This document shows positions 26,373 to 34,649 of a DNA stretch of 54,031 nt, in pieces; within the stretch, counting starts at the first letter, position 1; each line of letters begins with the position of its first letter. Below the pieces are notes generated by a model, which saw nothing but the letters and a program-made list of their open reading frames with translations, made no database searches and was not told the origin of the DNA. The position numbers and the translations under genes were made by a program. Source of the stretch: a virus; the IMG/VR virus record IMGVR_UViG_3300031857_000246, positions 1 to 54,031 of that record; one strand, given 5' to 3'.

Positions 26373-27022
26373 AGATTGGGTTTAATTTTGTAGGTATAAG
26401 TTACGAAAAGGATAAAAGAGATTGGAGGATTGAAAAAGAGGCTTTTAAAAAACAAGTTATCGATTGTTGGGACAACTCTAATAATAAAATTATTAAATTA
26501 ACAACTTATAAACAATACTCAACACACAATAATAACTTAAATGAGTCGGCTCGTTGGTATAACCCTACAATAGATGAATTGTTAGATTTTTTTAAACCTA
26601 AAGACTTATTACTTTTAAATGTTGAAAATTCTAGTCAAATAAAAACATTTTTACAATCATTACTATTGTGGGAATTTGAGGATGTTGATTTTATTGTTTG
26701 TAGTAGATTTGATATTAAGTATAACGTTCCTGTTAATAATAATGTCGACTTAAATAAAATCAATTTTTTATTTAGAGAAGGTAAGTGGTGGACTGAACGT
26801 AGGTATATATGTGACAATTTTTTTATAATACCTAAGAAATTTTTAGAGTCATTTACTAAAGCAATGCACTTACATCTCAAAAAAAACTCTTGGGATTGTA
26901 TAAACATACACCCGATTTATAATTATTTATTGTTTTTTTTAGATGAAAACAATTTTCATTTCATGTATAATGATATGAATTCTTATAGTCATCATAATCC
27001 ATATTATACTTTACTAAGATAA
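26369..27022 (+). CDS. Putative glycosyltransferase-like protein
   Basis: A 217-aa protein without firm family. KIGFNFVGISYEKDKRDW and especially FIVCSRFDIKY resemble the donor-binding strand and acidic motif of GT-A-like viral sugar transferases; FFIIPKKFLESF near 150 is also typical of that fold. Overlaps of 4 nt and 1 nt with its neighbours place it in the same operon as phoH and the HAD-like gene. The function is inferred weakly. Confidence 0.4.
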   Translation: MKIGFNFVGISYEKDKRDWRIEKEAFKKQVIDCWDNSNNKIIKLTTYKQYSTHNNNLNESARWYNPTIDELLDFFKPKDLLLLNVENSSQIKTFLQSLLLWEFEDVDFIVCSRFDIKYNVPVNNNVDLNKINFLFREGKWWTERRYICDNFFIIPKKFLESFTKAMHLHLKKNSWDCINIHPIYNYLLFFLDENNFHFMYNDMNSYSHHNPYYTLLR

Positions 27023-27627
27023 TGAGAATAGGAATAGAGGTTAATGGTGTACTAAGAGACACCATTTCTAAATTAGAACAAGTTTATCAAAAATACTTTA
27101 TTGATAAGTGGGAAGGGTTTGATGAAACCCCTGATTTTGACTATGGTATGAATTTACCAGTAACTAGTTTAAATTTAAAAGAGCATTTTAAATTTAAAGA
27201 TGATGAGGAATTCTTTTCATTTTTATATGAAGAAAACTCAATGGAAATATTTGGACACGCGGGTTCAACCGAGACTTTCACATTCAATGACTTTAATAGC
27301 ATTTATTTAGAATTACGTAACAAAAATGATGTCGTAATTATATCGGATGAGATTGGGAAGTCGAAACCAGCAACATTATTCTTCTTGTCAAAATTTGGAT
27401 GTTTAACTGAAGAAGTTAAATTTTATTCAAATTCCACAATAAATTCGATGTGGGATAGAATAGACATTTTACTTACTGCAAATCCTGACTTATTATTAAA
27501 CTATCCTAAAGATAAAAGAGTTATTAAATTCAATACACCATACAATGAACATATTGAATTTGGCGAATCTATTGACACTTTAAAGGATTTTTTAGATAAA
27601 CTTAAAATTAAAGAATTAAATGATTAA
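27022..27627 (+). CDS. HAD-superfamily-like protein with altered catalytic motif
   Basis: A 201-aa protein laid out like small HAD phosphatases or 5'-nucleotidases: motif I region IGIEVNGVLRDT, motif II VVIISDE, motif III GKSKPATLFFL and motif IV MWDRIDILLTANPDLL. In active HAD enzymes motif I is DxDGVxxD; here the nucleophile Asp is Glu (E6) and the second Asp is Asn (N8), while motifs II-IV look intact. It may be a pseudo-phosphatase or a binding protein. It overlaps the previous gene by 1 nt and the next by 8 nt. Confidence 0.6.
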   Translation: MRIGIEVNGVLRDTISKLEQVYQKYFIDKWEGFDETPDFDYGMNLPVTSLNLKEHFKFKDDEEFFSFLYEENSMEIFGHAGSTETFTFNDFNSIYLELRNKNDVVIISDEIGKSKPATLFFLSKFGCLTEEVKFYSNSTINSMWDRIDILLTANPDLLLNYPKDKRVIKFNTPYNEHIEFGESIDTLKDFLDKLKIKELND

Positions 27628-27883
27628 AATTTTAAATGAAAATTATTACTTCGACTTAGATGTTTTGGACGCCTGTGTTCAAATGCCTAAAATAGAATCT
27701 TATTCCGGTGAAAATCACATCAATATCGTAAAATACGAAATGATTAAATTAATGGTTGAGGTCGTTATGGATTCGCAGGAGGAAGTCGATGAGAAACTAG
27801 GACCTAGGGCTGAAGGGATATCAATACCTTTTAAATTAGCATTTAACACCCTTTTAAATAAAAAAATAATAAATAAATACTAA
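27620..27883 (+). CDS. Small conserved hypothetical protein
   Basis: An 87-aa acidic protein with a helical middle (VKYEMIKLMVEVVMD), the turn EEVDEKLGPRAEGI and a C-terminal helix IPFKLAFNTLLNKKII. Small proteins with this IPFKLAFNTLL ending occur beside late-transcription and structural genes in related phages, without assigned function. The 8-nt overlap with the HAD-like gene suggests coupling. Confidence 0.5.
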   Translation: MIKILNENYYFDLDVLDACVQMPKIESYSGENHINIVKYEMIKLMVEVVMDSQEEVDEKLGPRAEGISIPFKLAFNTLLNKKIINKY

Positions 27884-27884
27884 A

Positions 27885-28949
27885 ATGGACGAATTACAAT
27901 TAAAAAAATTAGAAGAATCTATTAAAAATCTCGAAGAAAAAACATCGAGAATCTATTTGATGGTACAAGATACCAAAGGTAACCCTAAAGCCTCAGTAAG
28001 GTACATGTATCAAATGGGTATGGCTCTTAAAAACGGAGGGTTTAACATCATTATTCTTCATGAAAAAAATGACTATATTGGTGTTGGTGAGTGGTTAGGT
28101 GAGGAATATATGTCACTACCTCATAAATCTATCGAATCAAAGAACTTGGAGGTTGCACCTGAGGACTTCATCATTATCCCAGAGATTTATGCATTTGTTA
28201 TGGAACAAGTCGTTAAATTACCTTGTGCTAAAATAGTTCTATGTCAGGCATACGACCATATGTTAGAGACATTGAAACCTGGTATGAGTTGGCCACAATA
28301 CGGATTTTACAAGTGTATCACAACTAGTGAGTTTCAAAAAGAGTATATTAGTAGTGTGATGAGAAATGTTTCATTCGATATAATTGAACCTTACATTTCT
28401 AATACTTTCACTAAAAATACAACACCGCCAAATCCGATTATTGCAGTTCACACCCGTGACCAAAGAAAGACGATGAACATTATTAAATCTTTTTATTTGA
28501 AATTCCCACAATATCGTTGGGTGACGTTTAGAGATTTAAGAGGCGTTTCTGAACAAACATTTTCAGAATACTTGAGAGAATCATTTCTTTCAGTTTGGGT
28601 AGATGAGACAAGTGGTTATGGTACATTCCCATTAGAGTCTATGAAATCTAACGTATTGTGCTTAGGGAAAACACCTAATTTAGTACCTACTTGGATGAAT
28701 GAAAATAATGGTATTTGGATTACTAACGAAAACTTGATAATTGACTATATCGCTGATTTGTTACAAAATTGGTTGGAGGATAATATTAGTCCTGAGATTT
28801 ATGAAAAAATGGACGAGACAATTAACTCACTACCAACTGAAGAAAGTTTCAATACACAAGTAATAGCTACATTTAGTGAATACTTTGTTAACCGAATTTC
28901 AGGATTTAAGTCACAATTAGATAAAATGAAAACACAAGAACAAGAATAA
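27885..28949 (+). CDS. GT-B glycosyltransferase-like protein
   Basis: A 354-aa protein. KASVRYMYQMGMALKNGG, IILHEKNDYIGVGEWLG, IIPEIYAFVME and the C-terminal DETSGYGTFPLESMKSNVL give the two-lobe GT-B pattern; the last motif is the expected donor-binding region (family 4-like E-x7-E). An N-terminal coiled coil of 20 residues precedes the fold, and the C-terminus ends in a charged helix. It lies 1 nt before a family 2-like gene and just before the late sigma factor, so it may be expressed with structural genes. Confidence 0.65.
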   Translation: MDELQLKKLEESIKNLEEKTSRIYLMVQDTKGNPKASVRYMYQMGMALKNGGFNIIILHEKNDYIGVGEWLGEEYMSLPHKSIESKNLEVAPEDFIIIPEIYAFVMEQVVKLPCAKIVLCQAYDHMLETLKPGMSWPQYGFYKCITTSEFQKEYISSVMRNVSFDIIEPYISNTFTKNTTPPNPIIAVHTRDQRKTMNIIKSFYLKFPQYRWVTFRDLRGVSEQTFSEYLRESFLSVWVDETSGYGTFPLESMKSNVLCLGKTPNLVPTWMNENNGIWITNENLIIDYIADLLQNWLEDNISPEIYEKMDETINSLPTEESFNTQVIATFSEYFVNRISGFKSQLDKMKTQEQE

Positions 28950-28950
28950 T

Positions 28951-29799
28951 ATGGAAAACAATGAAGAAGTAAAAATTGATGCCGAATACATTAAGGTTGA
29001 GGGTCAAATGGATTTAACGGTAGTATTACCAATTAAAACTATATCAGCTAAAAGATTTGATGAATTATTTGATGCTGCGATTAAATCTGTAAGAAATCAA
29101 TTAGTTTCTTGTAGTGAATTAATTATAGTTCATACCGATGAAACACCCCTTGTTGAATTTTTAAAGTCTTATGACTTTTTAAATTTAAATGTACGATTAT
29201 TGGAATGGGTAAATGAACCTAATTTTGCCGAACAAGTTAATTATGGTGTTAATAAAGCGGAAACTAAGTGGATTTCAATTCTAGAATTCGATGATGAATA
29301 TTCATCCATTTGGTTCAAAAACGCTAAAAAATATTCTGAAATTTACACCGATGTGGATATTTTCTTACCAATTGTTGTGGATATTGACGATAAAGGTGTG
29401 TTTGCTGGATTTACAAACGAAGCAACATTTGCAGCAAATTTCTCACAAGAAATTGGAATTTTAACAAATGATACCTTACAACAATATCAAAACTTCCAAA
29501 GTTCAGGTATGGTCTTTAAAAAGTCTTTGTTTGAAAAATTTGGTGGTGTTAAAAGTAACATTAAATTAACATTTATTTATGAAATGTTTTTAAGATATAC
29601 ACATAATTCTGTGAAAATTATGACTATCCCTAGAATAGGTTACAAACACGCTAATATGAGAGAAGGTTCAATTTTTTGGCAACATAAGTTTGGTACAGAA
29701 AAACTTTCAGAAAATGAAGTTAGATTTTGGATTCAAACTGCAAAACAAGAGTACTTCTTCACAGAGGAGAGAGCTATAAATTATGAACAGGTTAATTAA
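28951..29799 (+). CDS. GT2-like glycosyltransferase
   Basis: A 282-aa protein with DLTVVLPIKTISAKRFDEL, SELIIVHTDE, ISILEFDDEYS (D-D metal motif) and SSGMVFKKSLFEKFGG, the order of a GT-A family 2 enzyme. The last 60 residues (RIGYKHANMREGSIFW) are less usual. Its stop overlaps the start of the late sigma factor by 1 nt. Likely to act with the GT-B gene before it; target unknown. Confidence 0.65.
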   Translation: MENNEEVKIDAEYIKVEGQMDLTVVLPIKTISAKRFDELFDAAIKSVRNQLVSCSELIIVHTDETPLVEFLKSYDFLNLNVRLLEWVNEPNFAEQVNYGVNKAETKWISILEFDDEYSSIWFKNAKKYSEIYTDVDIFLPIVVDIDDKGVFAGFTNEATFAANFSQEIGILTNDTLQQYQNFQSSGMVFKKSLFEKFGGVKSNIKLTFIYEMFLRYTHNSVKIMTIPRIGYKHANMREGSIFWQHKFGTEKLSENEVRFWIQTAKQEYFFTEERAINYEQVN

Positions 29800-30554
29800 T
29801 GACACAATCCGCAACAACTTTAGTTAGCGGTAATCAAAAGGCAGATAACGATAAAAAAGTAAAAAAAGTTAAGTCAGATAATTACTTTGATGTTAGAGAG
29901 GAATCTGCAGTAAGGATGTTTTTATTAACTGATTGTGTAATTGAAAGAAATCAAATATACAATCAGTTTTTAAGAGCTCCGTTAGATAAGATGATATCTT
30001 CAATTATAAGAAGATATAAACTATACCGAAAAGACATGGATTTTGTCGAAATTCACGCAGATACCCATTCTTTTTTGATGACAAAAATTGATAAGTTTAG
30101 ACCTTCTGAAAATAAGAAAGCTTACTCTTACTTTGGTACTATATGTAAAAATTACCTTATGGGTCAAATTATTAAAGACCAGAAGGAGATGAATAGGAAA
30201 ATATCTTATGAGGACATTTCTTCCGATTTAGAAGAAAGTAATAGTTTTTCATATAGGATTGATGAGGAAGAAATTGAAACTGACGTATTATTATTAAAAT
30301 TTGTAACTCAACTCCGCGAATATATAGAAACAGAACCATTAACTGAGAACGAAATCAAATTAGGTGACGCCCTAGTTGATTTGTTTGAGAATCATAATTT
30401 AATTTTTTCATCCGCGGATAATAATAAATTTAATAAAAATGTAATTTTATTATCTTTAAGGGAAATGACCAACTTATCTACTAAGGAAATTAGAATATCT
30501 CTGAAAAAATTTAAAAAACTTTACGTAGGTATAGTTAACGAAGTTTATAAATAA
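29799..30554 (+). CDS. Late-transcription sigma factor (T4 gp55-like)
   Basis: A 251-aa protein. After a charged N-terminus, residues about 52-130 resemble sigma region 2 of T4-type late sigma factors: IYNQFLRAPLDKMI, RRYKLYRKDMDF, TKIDKFRPSENK and KAYSYFGTICKNYLMGQII. The C-terminal part is short and lacks a clear sigma region 4 helix-turn-helix, as in gp55 (185 aa), though this protein is longer. It should direct RNA polymerase to phage late promoters, perhaps the RTATTTATA elements seen here. The gene ends 20 nt before one of those elements. Confidence 0.75.
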   Translation: MTQSATTLVSGNQKADNDKKVKKVKSDNYFDVREESAVRMFLLTDCVIERNQIYNQFLRAPLDKMISSIIRRYKLYRKDMDFVEIHADTHSFLMTKIDKFRPSENKKAYSYFGTICKNYLMGQIIKDQKEMNRKISYEDISSDLEESNSFSYRIDEEEIETDVLLLKFVTQLREYIETEPLTENEIKLGDALVDLFENHNLIFSSADNNKFNKNVILLSLREMTNLSTKEIRISLKKFKKLYVGIVNEVYK

Positions 30555-30562
30555 AAAAAAAT

Positions 30563-30571
30563 ATATTTATA
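30563..30571 (+). promoter_or_regulatory. Candidate late promoter element (ATATTTATA)
   Basis: ATATTTATA ends only 3 nt before the ATG at 30575. If it is a -10-type element, transcripts would begin at or after the start codon and be leaderless or miss it, so it may alternatively serve a downstream gene or act in RNA. Confidence 0.35.
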
Positions 30572-30574
30572 AAT

Positions 30575-30940
30575 ATGAGTAGACCAAAGAAAAAAGAGAT
30601 TAATCTAACCAAAGAATCGATGTTATCATTGATGCAGGAGATTTATAACGAATTAGTTGAACAAAGAAATACCGCAATCAGGATTCAAAATAAAATGCTG
30701 TCAATGATGAAGGAACCTGAAGATATGACAGTTATTGGACCTGTAATTGAAAAACAACAAAAAATTGTTAATGATTGTGTTGAAAAAAAATTACAATTAT
30801 CTAAATTACAATCAACAATGTGGGAAAAAACACAAAATAGTGAGATAGAACTTACATTGAACGATTTAGATGAAGGTCTTATAAGTTCTCTAATCGATAG
30901 AGAAATTGAGGATGATAAAAACTATAAATTAAATAAGTAA
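30575..30940 (+). CDS. Small helical protein next to late sigma factor
   Basis: A 121-aa helical protein (KESMLSLMQEIYNELVEQRN) with a basic N-terminus and an acidic tail (SSLIDREIEDDKNYKLNK). No homolog recognised. It follows the gp55-like sigma gene, and its size resembles T4 gp33 (112 aa), the co-activator bridging polymerase and sliding clamp; only size and position support this. The stop overlaps the ATG of the next gene (TAATG). Confidence 0.45.
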   Translation: MSRPKKKEINLTKESMLSLMQEIYNELVEQRNTAIRIQNKMLSMMKEPEDMTVIGPVIEKQQKIVNDCVEKKLQLSKLQSTMWEKTQNSEIELTLNDLDEGLISSLIDREIEDDKNYKLNK

Positions 30941-32880
30941 TGCCATTACCTTCAGATAAATTTGATAGTGCCGCAGGTAAAATTGATGGATTCAAAACCT
31001 ATAAAGAAGTTTCAGCTGGAATCAAGGAACTCAAAGAAAAAGGTAGTAACTTTGAAGCAGCAGCAAAGGATAAAGCTCAGGGTATATCGTCAAAAGCTCA
31101 AGGTCTAACATCACAAGCAGAGTCCACGATAGCTTCTGCTAAAGATAAGGCAAAACAATTCCAACAACAGGCAACTACACAACTTGACCAACTATTACAA
31201 TTAATTTCACTTAATACCGGAAATAGTTCAAGTACTGTTAATGCTTTGAAGGGTATATTTAACAAGGTTATTATTGCAACTTATAAACGAATCCCTGAGA
31301 TTTTATTACAGGAAGCAATTAATGCAGTTGGGTGTTCCCAACAACAAGAATTTCAGCCTCAAGTTTTATATATTAAAGTCCCTTCCATTGATTTATTAAA
31401 CATTCTTTTTTTATCACCAGATGAGCCACCCGGTAGATTTTGTTATGAAAAAGCACAGCCTCAAAATGGACAAGCTCCATTTGCCATGAATAAACTTCTT
31501 AATCAAATATTAAATCAAGAAAATGTACCCTTTCCTGGTTACATTGGTTTTTCAGGTAAAGAGTTGTTTGATATTGAATACGTAACTGTTGATGACCAAG
31601 GAAACTTTGGTGACTTTTATAAAGTAACGTTGAAAAATCGTTTATCCTTAAATGGTCAGGTACAAAACAAAGTTGGGGATTTTATTGTTGACTACTACAA
31701 GTCAATTAAAATTTTTGACGTGGCGTCAGTTTACCAATTAGTGATGGATTTAATTATGAATTCTTTTTCAATATCCGCTAATATAGGGACAAAACAGGTA
31801 GAATTAAAAAGTAAATTTGAGATTATATTACAAAGAATTTTAGGTTTGTGTTTTGATAATACAAATGAAATTGACATTGCTGGTACATCAAAAGTATCTG
31901 AAACTGACGCAATTGACGAGTCATTTTTTCAATTCACAGATATAGACCTCCGTAATATTGAAACCAAATTAAGTAATATTAGTCAAGGGGTAATTGAGTT
32001 TGAGAGTTGTGAAAATGTTAAACTTCCTGTAGATACTGAATTAATTAATTCACAACTTGATTTATTATTTGATGCGGATAATTTAGAAGACCAAATTGAG
32101 ATTGCTAATAATTTAACCGACGTTATTGCTGATAAATGGAAAAATCTATTAACAATACCCTATCTAGATTTTAAATTAAGTTTAGATTTATCTTTTATCA
32201 AAGAGTTACCAAAAGCGTTATGTACTGCAATATTATCACCAAAGGTATTATTACCAATTATGATAATGATTAAGGCACTTCAACAACAACTAGAAGCTGT
32301 TGACATTGAGGATTTTTTAAAGAAATTTAAAAAATTTATTATCAATTTTATGTCTAAATTAGGTGCAATATTTTTAGAAGAGTTATTTAAAGTCCTTAAA
32401 AAAGAAATAAGAAAACTTATCGCTTCAATAATCTCTGACATTCAAGATGAAAGAGTTCAAAAGGCATATTTAATTATTTCCCAACTAGTTGAGGTAATTG
32501 AGATTGTTGTGTCTTTAATTAAAGATTATAGAAGTTGTAAATCTTTAATTGATGAAATATTAGCATTACTGAGATTAGCTGGTAATTTAGTAGGAAACCA
32601 ATTACCATTCCCATTAGCGTTTGGTGCTCAACTAAGGAGTGGTACTTCAGGGATACGTTCATTTATAAATACTATTGAGGAGATGCAGAAACTAGGAATA
32701 CCTACAGGACCAATGCCCGACGGGTCACCAAATTTAGGTATAATTTCAATGTTTTCACAATTACAAGGTCAAGAAAAAGAATCGGCCCAAAACTCTAAAA
32801 CCACAACCGCATTACCAGCATTAACAGTATTACCAGTAATGGTAACACAACCTGACCAAGCTGACGGATTAATACAATAG
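30940..32880 (+). CDS. Large virion structural protein, probably baseplate or tail
   Basis: A 646-aa protein. The first 90 residues form an Ala/Gln/Lys-rich amphipathic helix region (KDKAQGISSKAQGLTSQAES), followed by globular parts with VLYIKVPSIDLLNILFLSP and GYIGFSGKELFDIEYV, long hydrophobic helices (about 440-560) and a Pro/Gly-rich tail with IPTGPMPDGSPNLG. It lies directly before a gp5-like spike gene, as baseplate or hub partners do. The helix-rich parts could suggest a tape-measure-like or inner-baseplate role, but the length is short for a tape measure. Confidence 0.55.
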   Translation: MPLPSDKFDSAAGKIDGFKTYKEVSAGIKELKEKGSNFEAAAKDKAQGISSKAQGLTSQAESTIASAKDKAKQFQQQATTQLDQLLQLISLNTGNSSSTVNALKGIFNKVIIATYKRIPEILLQEAINAVGCSQQQEFQPQVLYIKVPSIDLLNILFLSPDEPPGRFCYEKAQPQNGQAPFAMNKLLNQILNQENVPFPGYIGFSGKELFDIEYVTVDDQGNFGDFYKVTLKNRLSLNGQVQNKVGDFIVDYYKSIKIFDVASVYQLVMDLIMNSFSISANIGTKQVELKSKFEIILQRILGLCFDNTNEIDIAGTSKVSETDAIDESFFQFTDIDLRNIETKLSNISQGVIEFESCENVKLPVDTELINSQLDLLFDADNLEDQIEIANNLTDVIADKWKNLLTIPYLDFKLSLDLSFIKELPKALCTAILSPKVLLPIMIMIKALQQQLEAVDIEDFLKKFKKFIINFMSKLGAIFLEELFKVLKKEIRKLIASIISDIQDERVQKAYLIISQLVEVIEIVVSLIKDYRSCKSLIDEILALLRLAGNLVGNQLPFPLAFGAQLRSGTSGIRSFINTIEEMQKLGIPTGPMPDGSPNLGIISMFSQLQGQEKESAQNSKTTTALPALTVLPVMVTQPDQADGLIQ

Positions 32881-32882
32881 TT

Positions 32883-33095
32883 ATGTCATCAGATATTAGA
32901 AAAAAAATATTAGAAGTTTCTCAAAATTGTTCAGAAAGAACAAATAAAGAACTTATTGAGTCTATGGATTTTTTAAAACAGGATTTTGAACAAACTAAGA
33001 GTAATATCATACATCTTACAAAACATTTAGATGGGATAGAATCCGTTTATAACAAAATATTAACAGAATACGAAAAACGAATAAATGGTAGATAA
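32883..33095 (+). CDS. Small coiled-coil protein
   Basis: A 70-aa protein predicted to be almost wholly helical (DFLKQDFEQTKSNIIHLTK with heptad-like Leu/Ile spacing). It lies 2 nt after the structural gene and overlaps the gp5-like gene by 11 nt, so it is probably a baseplate chaperone or small structural subunit. No homolog recognised. Confidence 0.45.
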   Translation: MSSDIRKKILEVSQNCSERTNKELIESMDFLKQDFEQTKSNIIHLTKHLDGIESVYNKILTEYEKRINGR

Positions 33096-34629
33096 ACTTA
33101 AAGATAGTAAAATAATTTTTCCTGGTGAGGTCATTAGTAACCAAGACCCGTTATTTTTAGGTAGAATTAGAGCTAAAGATAAAACTAAAAATTTTTTAGA
33201 TATCGTTGGTGCTAATCAAATAATATATTTGAATGAAACTAAAACTGACCTCGCTAAAGAATATTGGTGGGATAAGGAAAAAGACCCTTTTGTTTTTAAC
33301 TCATTATTACCGATTGAATTGGGTACACGACCCAAGGAAGGTGAGTACATTAACATTATATATATGAACAAGGATGTTAATTACCAAGACCAATATTATA
33401 TCCAACCACCCCCTTCACAAATAACAAATATTGGTAGGGACGTATACGAAAGTGCAGTTGGTAATACCGGACAAGGTTCACAAAATAAATCAGGTCCCGC
33501 ATTAAAAGACACCTCAAATAAAACAGCTCCTGAGTCCTTTGGGGTGTTCCCAGAACCTAATGACACGGCAATTCTAGGTAGGAGTACATCTGATTTAATT
33601 ATTCGTGATGATATTGAATCGGGTCACTCCTCAATTATGTTACGTTCTGGAAAATGTGAAACTTTAAAATCTAACACAAAACCTCTTCCCTATGATAAAA
33701 GAGCATTTATACAATTATCAGATTTTTCAACAACTATAAATCCACCTGATAGTTTTTCATTTAATAATGTTTCTGAGGATGAACAACTTATTCGTTATTT
33801 AATTGAGTGGAATGTTCTTAATTTAGAAAACCAATTTGATAGTTTTATATTTAATTTAACAATATATGAGTTAGCACCTAAAGATATTTTTACAACATCT
33901 AATTTTAATGAAAATACCCCATTAGGTTCAAATGCAAAACTTTTTAAGACTTATACTTTTTATAATAAAACAAAAAATGATGTTGTAAAAATTACAAATA
34001 AATTATTAAAAGGTTTCAAAGACGGGACATGGAATTTACCTGATAGTCCTAAAGGAACTATTACTAATCAGTTTCCATTTGCATTTAGAGCTAATCCATT
34101 AACTTATAAATGGTTTGATGACCCAACCACACCACAATTTGCTAATTTAAATTTAGTATATCCTAGAATAAGAATTTCACCTGCAAGTATTTTATCAGGA
34201 TTTGGATTACAAGCTAATCCTGAACAGGAAGGACCACCGACAAAATCAACGCCATCTACATCTAAAATTAATACTAGTAACGCTAATAGAAATACCTTTG
34301 GTGTACAGGGTGCAAATAAGTTATTCTTATTATCTCACAATTCATCTATAAGTGACAAAGGTGTAATTGATTTATCTAATTCAATTTATGGATTATCTCA
34401 ACAACAAATAATGTCTGAGGTATATCCAAAAACTGAACCAATGGTTAGGGGTGAACAATTAATGAAATTACTAGATTTAATGGTTAAATTTATGATTGCT
34501 CACGTACATCCTTTCCACGGAGTCCCACCAGTACCGACTGCATCGGACGGTACAACATCGGCACAGATACTTACAGAATTACAAAATGCACCTAATAATA
34601 TTCTAAATCAAAATATCCGAATTAATTGA
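33085..34629 (+). CDS. Baseplate hub/spike protein with gp5-like OB domain
   Basis: A 514-aa protein starting with IIFPGEVISNQDPLFLGRIR, the N-terminal OB-fold signature of T4 gp5/VgrG-type spike proteins. GTRPKEGEYINIIYM and ILGRSTSDLIIRDD with HSSIMLRSGK follow. A C-terminal region has MVRGEQLMKLLDLMVKFM and AHVHPFHGVPP. No lysozyme domain is inserted, unlike T4 gp5, and no clear triple beta-helix repeat is seen. It probably forms the hub or central spike; the peptidoglycan-degrading activity must lie elsewhere. Its stop codon overlaps the promoter-like element of the next gene. Confidence 0.7.
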   Translation: MVDKLKDSKIIFPGEVISNQDPLFLGRIRAKDKTKNFLDIVGANQIIYLNETKTDLAKEYWWDKEKDPFVFNSLLPIELGTRPKEGEYINIIYMNKDVNYQDQYYIQPPPSQITNIGRDVYESAVGNTGQGSQNKSGPALKDTSNKTAPESFGVFPEPNDTAILGRSTSDLIIRDDIESGHSSIMLRSGKCETLKSNTKPLPYDKRAFIQLSDFSTTINPPDSFSFNNVSEDEQLIRYLIEWNVLNLENQFDSFIFNLTIYELAPKDIFTTSNFNENTPLGSNAKLFKTYTFYNKTKNDVVKITNKLLKGFKDGTWNLPDSPKGTITNQFPFAFRANPLTYKWFDDPTTPQFANLNLVYPRIRISPASILSGFGLQANPEQEGPPTKSTPSTSKINTSNANRNTFGVQGANKLFLLSHNSSISDKGVIDLSNSIYGLSQQQIMSEVYPKTEPMVRGEQLMKLLDLMVKFMIAHVHPFHGVPPVPTASDGTTSAQILTELQNAPNNILNQNIRIN

Positions 34630-34637
34630 TATTTATC
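34629..34637 (+). promoter_or_regulatory. Candidate late promoter element (ATATTTATC)
   Basis: ATATTTATC starts on the last base of the previous stop codon and ends 12 nt before the ATG at 34650. Same family as the other RTATTTAT elements. Confidence 0.4.
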
Positions 34638-34649
34638 TAAAAAAGATAA

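Noticed and set aside
33085-34629. Lysozyme domain in the gp5-like spike protein
   Set aside because: No E-x8-D-x5-T-type lysozyme motif is present between the OB domain and the C-terminal region.
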